DNA from: Scytalidium lignicola
Lineage: Eukaryota; Ascomycota; Leotiomycetes
Reading direction: 5' to 3'
Assembly: GCA_002812745.2 (NCBI GenBank)
Contig: NCSJ02000027.1
Span: 62,001-126,000 of the forward strand
Length of the DNA: 64,000 nt
Made by a program: the position numbers and the translations under genes. The notes beneath the pieces are model-generated. The model searched no databases and was not told the DNA's origin. It saw only the letters and a program-made list of their open reading frames with translations. Positions 47,420 to 58,494 of the stretch are shown one piece after another; within the stretch, counting starts at the first letter, position 1, and each line of letters begins with the position of its first letter.

Positions 47420-49052
47420 ATGTCCGCTATGAACCCCAAGCCCGAAGCTATATCAGCTACCCAACTTGAAGATGTCAGCGACAAGATGAAGGCGTCAGCC
47501 GAGAATTTCAGGTACGACAAACATGGCCATCTCCTTGTTCCTCAGCCCATGGACGATGCCAATGACCCTCTCAACTGGTCTGCGCTTCGGAAGGTCATCA
47601 TCATTACTGTGGTTGCAGCGTGGATCTTCTTAGGGACACTCAATATGATCATTGTCGCCTCCGCCTTCTTTGCTATCACCGATGAATTCCACAACGAGTT
47701 CGCCGTGACAACATACCTCGTGGGAGGACCTCTCTTCTCCTACGGTGTGGTATCCTTGGTATGGGTAACTGCCGGAAACCGTTTTGGTGTTAGATTATGT
47801 TTCGTCTCGAGTGCTATTGTGGCCGGCTGTTTTTCGATCTGGGGTGCTAAATCGACATCATTTACCTAACTGGTGGTAGCACGAACACTTGCATCCATGG
47901 CATTCGCATCTCCAGAAACCTTGGGTCCCCAAGTTGTAGCCGACGTGTTCTTTCTTAAGGATCGTGCCAAGTCTATAGCTTTCATTACTGCTATGCAGGC
48001 GGGTGGATTTGCCATAGGTCCTCTAGTCGGTGGCTTCATTGCCACAGACCTTAGATGGCGCTAGATCCAATAGATAATGGCAATTTTGTCCTTCGGCGTA
48101 GCTGCTTTGCTCTTCTGTTTCTTCCCAGAGACACAATATACTTCGAACCTCGGTCATGCCGTGAAGAAAAGACACTTAGCGCAGGAATTCACATTCACTC
48201 GGGTTTCTGGGGGTGGCCGTGCAAAAGTTCACAGGTTTGGCCTCACACCCTTCTGTTGACGCTTTTGTACCCATGCTTATGAATTTTCATTTTTAGCTTC
48301 GTCGTGGCCTTTCTATATCCGTTTCGCTACCTTCGGCACCCTGTTGTGGTGATTGTTACTCTTTACTTCTCCTTGTACTTACTCGTGTCTAGTTATCTTA
48401 TGGTGGGTACTTTCCTTGTGCCTGTATTATGGGACATGTATCTAACCCCTTCACACAGACTACGCAATCCATATCTTACCCCCAGGTCTACAACTTCTCT
48501 GCCAGTGCAACAGCCCTGACTTTTTTTGCACGACTCCTTGGTGTGTTTACCGTAATGATCTATTGCGGATTTCAAGATGCCTACCTTCAGAGAGCGGCAC
48601 AGTCTGAGAATTTCGTACCAGAAAAGAGGCTTCCTTTCTTGATCGCTGCTTGCCTTGCGACCGTTGGTGGAACCATTCTTTTTGGTGTGTGCACACAGGG
48701 AAAGTGTCACTGGATTGTACCTCTGATTGGAAGTTTTGCAACCCTCTTCGGATTTGTTTCTGCATGTAGCCTTACTTTTTCTTACCTTGTCGATGTGTAC
48801 CTTGCACGTGTTGATGCGACTCTGGTCATTGTGAATGGGTTCNAAAAATTTTGCTGCGTTTGGTATAAGTTATGCTATTATTCCATAGAATACAAATGCA
48901 GGATATACTGTTCCCTTTGGGGTGCTCGTGGGATTATCGGAGCTATCCATTTCCTGACGCTGCTATTGTGGTGGAAGGGCAAGGCGATTAGGAGCTGGAC
49001 TGCAGGAAAATACGAGGAAGCAAAGGAAACACAACACGGAGAAACATTTTAA
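47420..49052 (+). pseudogene. MFS drug/polyamine-type transporter killed by RIP-like stops
   Basis: DHA1-like exporter. From ATG 47420: a polar N-terminus, PQPMDDANDPLNWSALRKV (the usual fungal pre-TM1 signature), TM1-TM4, MAFASPETLGPQVVADVFFL, AGGFAIGPLVGGFIATDLRWR. Stops interrupt the frame at 47867-47869 (SFT-stop-LVVARTLASM, Gln expected), 48062-48064 and 48071-48073 (RWR-stop-IQ-stop-IMA, Trp expected twice) and 48886-48888 (IIP-stop-NTNAGYT, Trp expected). All are one C-to-T change away on one strand or the other. Between these, normal introns remain (GTTTGG..TTTTTAG, GTGGGT..CACACAG) with YNFSASATALTFFARL downstream. At 48843 an N adds one base; without it GFKNFAAFGISYA is restored. 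A further shift near 48925 precedes GAIHFLTLLLWWKG. The gene is dead. Confidence 0.85.
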
Positions 49053-49177
49053 ATGTATTTTATATCAAAATCAGAAACTTTTGATACATTTATTTTCGTC
49101 GTTAGGACGTGAACTAAGAGATAGTTACTACTCCCAATGTTGCGTAATTATCCAATCATTTGGCAGTTCGCAAATGC
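49053..49177. other. AT-rich flank before MITE 2
   Basis: No gene seen between the MFS relic and the element. Confidence 0.4.
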
Positions 49178-49179
49178 TA

Positions 49180-49349
49180 TACCCTCGGCCGGTGAAAGTG
49201 GTATCACTTATGCCAATACATAATTCTACTGAAATTATAGATTTAATTGGCCAGTTTATCTAAATGATGACCATTGAAACAATTAAACTGACAATTCTAG
49301 TAGAATTATGCGTTTGCATAAGTAATGCCACTTTCACCGGCTGAGGGTA
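49180..49349. mobile_element. 170-bp MITE with 70-bp terminal inverted repeats
   Basis: Two arms of about 70 bp, nearly back-to-back. The outer end TACCCTCGGCCGGTGAAAGT is matched at the right as the reverse complement with G-to-A. The arms go on through ACTTATGC, CATAATTCTACT and TTTAATT. TA flanks each end (49178-49179, 49350-49351), so it is Tc1/mariner-like. It is distinct from the element at 42213. Most mismatches between arms are transitions. The RNA or single strand would fold into a long hairpin. Confidence 0.85.
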
Positions 49350-50079
49350 TACAGTTAAAATTAGCTGGATATGGGTAGCAAATTTATCTGAAGCTATCCT
49401 TACTTGCTCTTACCGTTTTTTTTTTTACTTGAACTTAAAGTCGCCATATTTATTTCTGTGTAATTAAATAAAAGGATACTACAGCTACAAGGTGGTATCG
49501 GCATTTTTGGAGGCCTAGAAGACAGAGCATGATCCCTCAATCTCTTGTTCTGTAACACCTAGTTCATCAGACTGGGGCTAAAACTCCATTGTATCTGCTC
49601 GTAGTTTACCTAAGAATTTCGTAACCGATGGAACGTGTTTAGAGTGAACGACAGAATTTGAGGAGATTGATGTTCTTTATGAATGGTTAAATGAATATTT
49701 ACACTATCTTGTAAAATCCGCTCATTTATTTATAAGTATTTTATATATAGCTAAAGATTTCAAGATGTCTACCGATGATACTAGAAGATAGTTATGTAAA
49801 AGAATAGTTCACAAAATATAAATGGCATTCGTAGAATTTGAAAATTAAAATTCACAGAACACATAAGAAACTTGGTTTTGTTACCTCCTATACAGTTATA
49901 ATGTCACGATCACCAGCTTTAGAATTCAAGGAAGTTTTCAATTCACTAGTAGAACTGTACCTTTTTCCCTATAAGTTATTAGATTCTTAATTCTTTAAGG
50001 TTAGCAAATGGAGTTTTGCTAAGCGAACTGTTTCTACTCGTACACATACGTTGTAACGTCCACAACGTAGAAGTGATAT
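49350..50079. other. AT-rich upstream region of the ARH gene
   Basis: No ORF is supported. Promoter of the gene at 50080. A T10 run lies near 49420. Confidence 0.45.
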
Positions 50080-52272
50080 ATGACTACACCTGTTTTAGCC
50101 CATCAAACTATGGATTTCTCCACCATTTCAAACAATTATCTTGAGAAAGTCTATGCGGGTGTCCTTGGAAAACTGATTGGAGTCTACGTTGGCCGACCTT
50201 TCGAAGGATGGACGCATCAGTTGATTATGAAGGAGCTGGGGTATATCCGCTACTATGTGCACGAGCGATTCAACTTGCCGTTGGTAGTCACTGATGACGA
50301 TGTCTCAGGGACCTTCGTCTTTGTTCGTGCACTAGAAGAGCACGGAATCACGCCGAATTTATCTGCTAAGGATATTGGAAAGACGTGGCTTAACAACACC
50401 ATAGAGAAGAAATCCATCTTCTGGTGGGGTGGAAGAGGGGTCTCGACAGAACACACAGCTTTCCTCAACTTGAAGCATGGGATCAACGCTCCAGACAGCG
50501 GTTCTATCAAAACCAACGGCAAGACAGTTGCTGAGCAGATCGGTGCACAAATATTTATTGATGGCTGGGCAATGGTGGCACCAGGAAACCCATCACTTGC
50601 TGCTAAGTTGGCTGAAGCTGCAGCAAGCGTCAGTCACGATGGCGAAGCAGTTTATGCGGCTAAGCTCTGGGCAGTCATGGAAGCTGAGGCATTTATTTCT
50701 AAAGACGTGGATCATCTCTTAGATGTGGGATTGAGGTACATCCCTCCTGATAGCCTCATAGCGAGCCTAATCAACAATATCCGATCCTGGGCTAAGATTG
50801 ATATGGACTGGCAAATAACCCGCAAACGTATTGAGGATATATATGGTTATGACAAGTTCTCAGGGGTCTGCCATGTTATCCCAAATCATGGACTCATGAT
50901 CTGTGTTCTCATCTATGCTGGTCATGACTTCCATAGTGCTATCCAAATTATCAATAGTTGTGGTTGGGACACAGACTGCAATTCGGGAAATATTGGCTGT
51001 CTGGTTGCTATCATGCATGGACTGGCTGCGTTCGAAGGTGGACCGGACTGGCGCGGACCATTAGCTGATCGTGCTTTGATATCTAGCGCAGATGGAGGAT
51101 ACTCTGTGAACAATGCTGCTCGGGTTGCTTATGATATAGCTAATATAGGCTACAAGCTTGCTGGCCTACCTATTCTACCAGCCCCGAAGAACGGGGCACA
51201 ATTCCATTTCACGCTTCCAGGGAGCGTCCAAGGATTCATCGCAGGCCGAAATGAGCTTCTGCTGAATCAAGTAAAAGTCCACCAAGCTATTGATGATGAA
51301 GGACGGCCTGGACTTATGATTCAGCTCAGTGGTCTAACAAACGGGGTTGAACCAGTTGAAGTACTCACCCAAACCTTTACACCACCTGAGATAGTAAAGA
51401 TGAAAAGCTACGACTTGATGGCCGCACCGCTCATCTCTCCCGGACAGATTATAACTGCTTTCGTCCGCGCAGGAGCGTCAAATACCGCACCTATCTCAGC
51501 AAACCTTAGGCTGAAGCATTATAACGAGGCAAACAAACTTTCATCCTTTGACGGCCCCTCTACCGTGCTTTCTCCAGGTGCAACACAAGCTCTTACTTGG
51601 ACAATCCCAGATGTCTTCGACAGTCAACCGATTCAACAGATTGGTGTAGCTTTGTCCTGTCCTAACGGAGTTCTTGACGGCATTGCATGGTTAGACTGCC
51701 TTTCTTACAGCGGTACACCACGTATGACTCTTACACGACCCTCAACAGCCCCGAACAACCCATTCATACCAATCCCCCCTGACAAGCCTTGTGACTTTTG
51801 GAAACGAGCATGGATTGACAGCATAAGTACATTTCACACTAGGTTTCCTGAAGCGTCATTTTACTTAGCACAAGACCACGGGGAGGGTATTCTAATCACC
51901 GGGACTAGGGAGTGGGTTGATTACAAAGTCACAGTACCTAACTTCAGGATCAACCTCGGGAGTGCTGGGTTGACTGTGAGGGTTCAAGGATTAAACAGAT
52001 ATTATGCTCTTATTTTTAAACCTGGACAGTTGGTACTGGTAAAAGCAAAGGATGAACTAAGATCGGAATTAGCCAGTATAGACTATAACTGGCAGTTAGA
52101 TGAGGTGTATTCCATTTCTGTAAGCGTCGAAGCGGAGAATATCACGGGATATATCGCCGGAGAAAAGATTATGGAGGCAAAGGATCGGGAGTATATCAGC
52201 GGTGGGATTGGAGTTGTTCTTTTAGATGCAAGCGTAACTGTAGATCAGTTTGATCTTTCTCCTTTACATTAG
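50080..52272 (+). CDS. ADP-ribosylglycohydrolase-family protein, two-domain, intronless
   Basis: 730 aa in one uninterrupted frame, in a window where almost every other gene has introns. Residues about 20-370 form an ADP-ribosylglycohydrolase/DraG-like domain: VYAGVLGKLIGVYVGRPFEG (start helix), metal-binding VTDDDVSG, SHDGEAVYAA, and the second metal site SCGWDTDCNSGNIG. Both acidic clusters are complete, so a binuclear-metal hydrolase is likely. Substrate could be ADP-ribose-protein bonds or another N- or O-glycosidic bond. Residues about 385-540 look beta-rich, and 560-730 form a jelly-roll-like C-terminal domain (YLAQDHGEGILITGTREWVD, GLTVRVQGLNRYYALIF) resembling carbohydrate-binding or 3-keto-disaccharide-hydrolase-like folds. 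No signal peptide. A second ATG at 50110 (MDFSTISNNY) is an alternative start. The intronless, multi-domain layout is bacterial in style; transfer is a hypothesis. Confidence 0.82.
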   Translation: MTTPVLAHQTMDFSTISNNYLEKVYAGVLGKLIGVYVGRPFEGWTHQLIMKELGYIRYYVHERFNLPLVVTDDDVSGTFVFVRALEEHGITPNLSAKDIGKTWLNNTIEKKSIFWWGGRGVSTEHTAFLNLKHGINAPDSGSIKTNGKTVAEQIGAQIFIDGWAMVAPGNPSLAAKLAEAAASVSHDGEAVYAAKLWAVMEAEAFISKDVDHLLDVGLRYIPPDSLIASLINNIRSWAKIDMDWQITRKRIEDIYGYDKFSGVCHVIPNHGLMICVLIYAGHDFHSAIQIINSCGWDTDCNSGNIGCLVAIMHGLAAFEGGPDWRGPLADRALISSADGGYSVNNAARVAYDIANIGYKLAGLPILPAPKNGAQFHFTLPGSVQGFIAGRNELLLNQVKVHQAIDDEGRPGLMIQLSGLTNGVEPVEVLTQTFTPPEIVKMKSYDLMAAPLISPGQIITAFVRAGASNTAPISANLRLKHYNEANKLSSFDGPSTVLSPGATQALTWTIPDVFDSQPIQQIGVALSCPNGVLDGIAWLDCLSYSGTPRMTLTRPSTAPNNPFIPIPPDKPCDFWKRAWIDSISTFHTRFPEASFYLAQDHGEGILITGTREWVDYKVTVPNFRINLGSAGLTVRVQGLNRYYALIFKPGQLVLVKAKDELRSELASIDYNWQLDEVYSISVSVEAENITGYIAGEKIMEAKDREYISGGIGVVLLDASVTVDQFDLSPLH

Positions 52273-54955
52273 GTAACTTGACCCTAATAAAATCGCATCA
52301 TTACTAACTAATTTGTACCCCAATTTACAGTAGTAAAATTTCCAAAGAAAGATATGGTCTGACACATATTTCCTATTAAATCGTCTTGTCTATCTAGGAA
52401 ATCGCATATCCTCCAAGGATGATACTTGTATATGATAGGAGAATCCCTTTACTATATTTCACGAATACTCATGTACGTATAATATCAATTTCTGGCGGGT
52501 AAAAGGTTCAGTCAGACAATAGTGTGCGAATTGCTATTACCTTATATTTGTTCGGGGACATACTTCCGCGCAATATAAGCACAACTTAGCCGTCCTACCA
52601 CCTTTTCAGAATTAAAGTCCGAAGCTGAGCAGCGTAAGTAGCTGATCAAGCTTGTGATGGAAGAGCCATCTACCGATTTCTAGAATGAAAGTACGTAAGT
52701 TATTTCGAGACCGTTGCTTACTCAGCTCGCAAAAGCCACGATTAAGGAATCGTTACAAACGATTTAACAAACCGGGGATTAGAAATATTCTCTAAAACAT
52801 ATTACGCGAGGTATTAAGCATAAGAATATTGATTATCCTTTTCTCCGTCCTATCGCCGAATAACATTACCAGAGTATAAATTCATTAGCAGGGGTGACCT
52901 ATACCCCAACCTTTGATCCAATTCTGGAATCAGAATTCGCTCAACTAAAGCAATTCCAGATTCATACTAGTGTAGAAGTATATTAGTGACCAAATGACGA
53001 CTCTGCCTTAAATAAGGGATTTCCTATTAAAGGAATTGTATCAATAAGATGGCCTGATATACGTCGATTCCTAATATTCAAGGAGATTGATTGCCTAACA
53101 TCCATGACAATTTTTAGATGAACCGCATGAATGCACGTAATATATCCAACAATCCCTGCGAGTACCGCCTAGCTGCACGAGACTTGAGCTGTTCGCTGAT
53201 GCGTGAGGCCTTTGGAATTGTGGAGCTTCTGGGTATTATGCGCCGGGTTATGTTCATCTCCTTTTGCGCCACCCAATATCCGTAACCCGAAGCTTTATGG
53301 TGAAGAAAATATCCCTCGGGCTTCTTAGGCTTCGGAAACGGCTTGATGGCTTTCTACGATGCAAGCCTTACCCGTACGGTGTAACCCTCGGCGTCTCCTC
53401 AAGTCAAACAGACCAAATTACATTTGACTGTTGTGATAAGAGCTAAATTTAAACGGTTCACTAATCAGCATAACGCATAATTTACATAAAATTGTGTAAC
53501 AGTAAGCTACATTCCTCTCAGAACCAATGGAACGGATAAAAACCGTTGTACGGCAATTACCATCTAACATTCACCGGGACTATTTTACAGCCGCATTCTT
53601 TCTTCGGAATGTAGTGTTAGCCAAGCGTTTTCGCTCTTGGAGATAGGTTCTGACAAATCTCCTAAATTCTCAGCCTTACTGTATCCTTACTCCCTAAATA
53701 TTTCATAACCCCGGTTTGCAGTCTCTAATTGTTTAAGATCCTTGTATTGTGCGAGCTTATTTTACGAATAGCCCAAATAAGTTTATACTTCGTGAAGTCT
53801 CGTTTGACGCTTGAAAGTGGGATGTATATAGTTATAGGGTGGGTAGTACGAAGTATTTAATAAGATTTTAGTTCACCAACCTCGGCAGCTGAATAATCCT
53901 AACACAATAGCCTCGATACCCTATGACTAGTAAAACAAGGTTTGTCCTTTAATGTTATTTTTGCCAACGATATTATTTGACATGTAAACTATTGCAATAA
54001 TATGGTGGATCCATGCCACCTATGATTGGCGTATGATGGCACGTTGGCTCCGTATAATAAACAATCACTACCTACTACATTGATTATGGTCGTATATATA
54101 TCCTAGGCTTTGAGTACATTAACATAGTTTAACGAGCAGTTCAACTTCCCTGTGTAGATCCAGCGGAAACCTAGTTTAACAAAGCAATTCGTTGATATTT
54201 CTATGTTCCTAGTTTTGCTGTCAAATATAGTCAACTTNAAAAAAACCTATTATTAGTTATTATTTCTAATGATTATAATGCTTAACTTATGAAATTACAG
54301 TAACAGAGCCAAGTCTACAGCATTTTGGTAGGAAAAGTCGGGTCTGTATGCATCCGCTAGCTGTGACTCTGTCTGCAGATAGCTGGTAAATCTATATGCA
54401 CACCCAAGTCTTTCAGCTCCATCTAAGACCCTTCTACTAAGCCTTAAGTTTTCAGTTGAGTATGTAATCTACGATGCACCTTTCTGTGGCGGTTCTTTCG
54501 GCTTAAAATTCTATCCTCCCTTGTTGTCGTACCATCTGATCTGACATCCCCATCGCAACCCTTCCAAATATGATTGATATTATTCCAATAACTCTACTCT
54601 TTGACAAATAAGATGAGTAAGATAAGACTATTGTAAAGGGTTTTCCCTGCAACTAGACTCGTTAATATGTCGGAATGGCGACATGAAGTTACTGTTGATG
54701 CTATTTCTAATGATTATGCATACGTCTTCTGACAACTTCAGAATCATTTGGATATGAATTAGGAAGGAGGATATGACCTCAGCTTCAAGCTGAACTAACT
54801 CGAGCATCTATCTTATTCTCTGAATTATTATATATACTTCATCTCTGGTCCTCAATTCTGATCTATCAAGTTTCATCTCACTCATCTTCATCTAATAACT
54901 TTGACAACTACTAAAGCTTTTTCAAAAGNTTTTTTAAACTCAACAACTATTAACC
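52273..54955. other. 2.7-kb gene-empty AT-rich tract
   Basis: No ORF with recognisable content on either strand (the 60-codon frame at 53264 is featureless). Ns at 54238 and 54929. It is probably RIP-decayed repeat DNA. The last 100 bases form the leader of the secreted-protein gene. Confidence 0.5.
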
Positions 54956-55490
54956 ATGTATCTCTCAACTGCTTTTACTACCGTTCTCGGTCTATTCTTG
55001 ACTTCTGCGACGGCTATCCCAGCTGTGGAACCCCACCCCATTTCCGTGGAACCCCATAAGCTCGTAAGCAGACAGGCTAGCAGCTATCAGCTTGAATTTT
55101 TCTCAGGCACATCTTGCACCGGTTCTACTGGGTTTTTTGGCGGAGATGAGGCCACCGGTAGCTGTGTCAGTAAGTCTATACCTTTAGCTCCCCATGTCCA
55201 AGTTAACTTAACAAAAGTATATCTTACATAGTAAACTAACCACAAACTGTGATAGGCGTCATCGGTAACTTTGACAGTGTCCAGCTAACTAATCCTGCCG
55301 GATGCTCTAGTAAGTTTGCCCAACAAAAATGATTCTATACTTACTTAAAAGAGAGTACTGATCAAACGCTTCTTTAGCCGTCATTTTCACCGACGCTGGA
55401 TGCACTCAAAGCAGATTCTTGCTTCCTAACACCGACTGCAGTGGCTATACAGATGGCTCCCCAATCAGGGGTGTCATCATCAACTGTTAA
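54956..55490 (+). CDS. small secreted Cys-rich protein (effector-like)
   Basis: About 135 aa, three exons. The ATG at 54956 starts a signal peptide (MYLSTAFTTVLGLFLTSATA), then a short pro-region with a repeated VEPHPISVEPHK-like unit and LVSRQ, a possible processing site. The mature part begins ASSYQLEFFSGTSC. Introns GTAAGT..GTGATAG and GTAAGT..CTTTAG join at the same phase after Ser codons, giving GSCVSVIGNFDSVQL and AGCSTVIFTDAGC. The protein ends GVIINC, with the last Cys at the C-terminus. Six Cys in the mature protein suggest three disulfides. Such short beta-rich secreted proteins often act in host or microbe interaction. Role is unknown; the isolated position in an AT-rich tract fits an effector-like gene. 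Confidence 0.8.
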
Positions 55491-56509
55491 GTGAAATAAC
55501 CCTACTGGCAAAACGAAATACAAAGGGGATGGGGTGATTGTTCGGTTGTCGCTGCTGTTGCTGTTACTGCCACTGCCAATCTACTGTCGCTACCTCTACT
55601 AAGTCATATTAAGAATGCGTAAACACCGAGGCCTTAGGTTCAATATGGCATAAGAACTACAGGAAAGCCTGGGTGTGAGGAGTCGCGTTATATAGTGAAT
55701 CTAAAACTTATGCTTAATGGATATCCTCTATCGATTGTGACTCTATAATACCACCACATTTACGCACTAAGTTTAAAAATTTAATAACTTTTAATAATAT
55801 TTACTCTTCCTCATTGATCCAAGTAGTATAATAGTTCTACCTTCTTACTTATTGTAAGTCGTACCGTCTTTTTTTATGTAGCAGCAATCAGCAACATGGG
55901 AAACACTTCATAGGTTCCCTATTAACATCATAGCAGGAGTTATATGATGGCTAGATCTTCTCTTGAATCCTTTGTAAACCTGTCGACTAAGTAATATAAA
56001 CCGAATCACGTACATTGCCACTCGTTGAGATGATTGATACAACTATGAATAGAATGCGAAGAGATAAATAAGCCATTTCAATTTACAATAACTGAACATC
56101 GTACTATAATCTGGAAAAAGTGAGATCATTCTTTTATAAATATAAATTAAATCAACGAAATATATATTACGAAATACAGCATGAATCGAATCTAAGAGCT
56201 TGAGGGGGAGTTCTAAGATCGAGTTTACCCTTTTGCGCCTTCGCTCCTTCAGCCTTTCACTCTTGTTAACAGGACAGTCAGGACTGAACACAAAATCCAT
56301 AACCACCTTAGCACATTGCTCCTGTTCCTTCTCATTTACTATAATAACCCCAATAAATAAGTATACAGCATCCTAGACGGCTTGGCAAATGTATCATTTT
56401 GCCCACATTCTCCTGACTACTACTCCTCGCCAAAACCGAAATTGCATGATGGCTTTCGAAAATTAGAGGTGAGCCTAAACCGACCTAAACTGCCTGTGTT
56501 TGTACCTTT
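55491..56509. other. AT-rich intergenic, nothing recognised
   Basis: 3' flank of the secreted-protein gene. An 87-codon minus-strand frame at 56043-56306 has no recognisable feature. Confidence 0.45.
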
Positions 56510-56905
56510 GTGAACTTTCGAAATTCGCTTTTTAATGCCTCTCAGATTCTCCTCATTCAATACGTTGTGAATTTGCCGTCATTAACCATATCTTATCAAA
56601 TAGAGAGAACTTCTGCAAGACGCAAGACGAATTTGTGGGATCGCCGAAAGCAAGCTTCGTGGGAGTTGCCGAGTGCACTCCGTTCAGCCTCTTTATTATG
56701 GTATGATAATAACTTCACATGTGATGTCTTTGGAAGCCATTCGCACCACGCAATGCTAATTTTTGCTTGTCAAGCTGGATGTTGTATTAGTGATCCAGAC
56801 GAGCGAGAAGCTGTGATCCGACTGTTGGAGGATATTGAGATTGAGCTCGGCTGGGCAGCAAAATATCGTGCTAATGAGCTAAGAGAAATAGTCTCTGAGT
56901 CTTGA
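56510..56905 (+). pseudogene. C-terminal fragment of a Zn2Cys6-type transcription factor
   Basis: The segment CQAGCCISDPDEREAVIRLL, then EIELGWAAKYRANELREI, resembles the C-terminal end of fungal-specific TFs (ACCIxDPxER..I...E..TGWA). Upstream residues of the same frame (from about 56600) may belong to the same domain. No DNA-binding region is nearby, so this is a stranded gene end. Confidence 0.45.
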
Positions 56906-58494
56906 ATTCGCTCTAAAGTTTTCTGATATCACCACGCAGATAACGACGACTTTATGGGTTGCATTGGATCACATTTTTATAGCAAATTTTCGCATAGAAT
57001 TTTGAGAAGAGAAATAAGCTTTCCAGCTATTGTATATAAAATTCAGGCAGATGCCTCCACTGTTTTAAATTTGATCCATTTCGCGGCTATTTAGTTTTCT
57101 GTCTCTTCCCCCTCTTTAAAAATAATAGCCATGTTCGTACCACATCTATCTCTGGACCTTGAAAGCCTAAGACATAACTTGTTTATAGACTTTGAGCTAT
57201 TGAATCGGGTCTCAGCTAAATCCACTTAAAAATTACAGCTTAACGCGGGTAGAACGTGTAAGTTGATCGGGGGTAGAAAATAAAATGTTTAACAAGGGCA
57301 AAAATAATTAATCTGAAGGAGGTTTGCTTAAGCTGATCAGATGGAAGGTAGTGTATAGCGTCTCATTTTCTCCTTGGTTGCTCTCCCTCGGAGTCGAGAG
57401 CTTACGCGATCGGACAACCACTGTGACCACCAGGTTGTCGCCCGAAAGCAGCTTATTGCTTACCACGACATTCCCCCTCTAGCATCGTACACCGTGTCTA
57501 TCGGTTCCAGCAGCTCCAGCAGCTCCATCTCGCCCTCGTTAGCCAGCTGGAGCAGGCCCACTGTAGCTGCGAAAGAACTTCAACCATCTTCTCGCCCTCC
57601 GCCACATGCAGCCCCGCGGCGTAGTGCAAGTAGGTCCTAACCTCACATCTTCACTAAGTAGTTTTGTATTTCTCTTATAGGAAATAGCATTCATCATTGA
57701 GCCAGTTTCATGTGCCGTAAATTTGAGATGATAGTTGCTATATCCGGGAATGAGTAAACGCCCCAACTTAGGAAAGTGAGTCCGCACACCGGTATCACGT
57801 TACAGGCATATGAATTCTTAAAATTACAGCTAAAAATAGCTGGTTTATGTATGATTTTAAATTAATCAATTTACACGTACTAAAAATCATTGTACTAAAA
57901 AAGTTATCAGACTTCGTTGCCGCAAAATATGCAGCAAAGTTGTACCTGCTTATGTCCGGCTATTTTTGCGGTGACCATTTGTAGAGTGAGAGCAAATTAC
58001 AGTCGAACTCCTGGTTGGTGAGGACGGAATTAATCTTCACACCCCGTGACCCCGTGTCAAGCAACAGAAAAAAATAAGACAAAGTAAAGTGAAGCAAATG
58101 ACCCTCTCTGCATTCGTGACTTGTTGAAACAAGACACGTGTGCGATGCTCAGGGATCTACGAACTCGATCATTCATCAGAGAAAGCGATGAAGGAGGTAA
58201 AACCAGCTATCGGCTCCAACATGCAATCTAATGCTAAACACTATTTGTCCAACGAAATGAAATTTTTTTGGTATACAATACATACTTAAAATGAAATTTC
58301 CGTTTGGTGCCTATTGCGCGACTCTATATGATACCCCCTCTTCTAATATTATGCCTGCCCATCAAGTTGCCTGCTTGCATAAGGGAAAACAATCTCCTGC
58401 CCGCCAAATTGTTCAATCTTCAGACCGTTTTCCAATCTACTACCTTGCTTCCTTCTCACTCAAAGTACTCAGACTCTTGTACTCCCAGAAGTGT
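56906..58494. other. intergenic, nothing firmly recognised
   Basis: A Ser-rich frame (57374-57640, with SSSSSSISPSLASWS) could be chance. The region near 58291-58494 is only the 3' flank of the DHA2 transporter. Confidence 0.4.
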
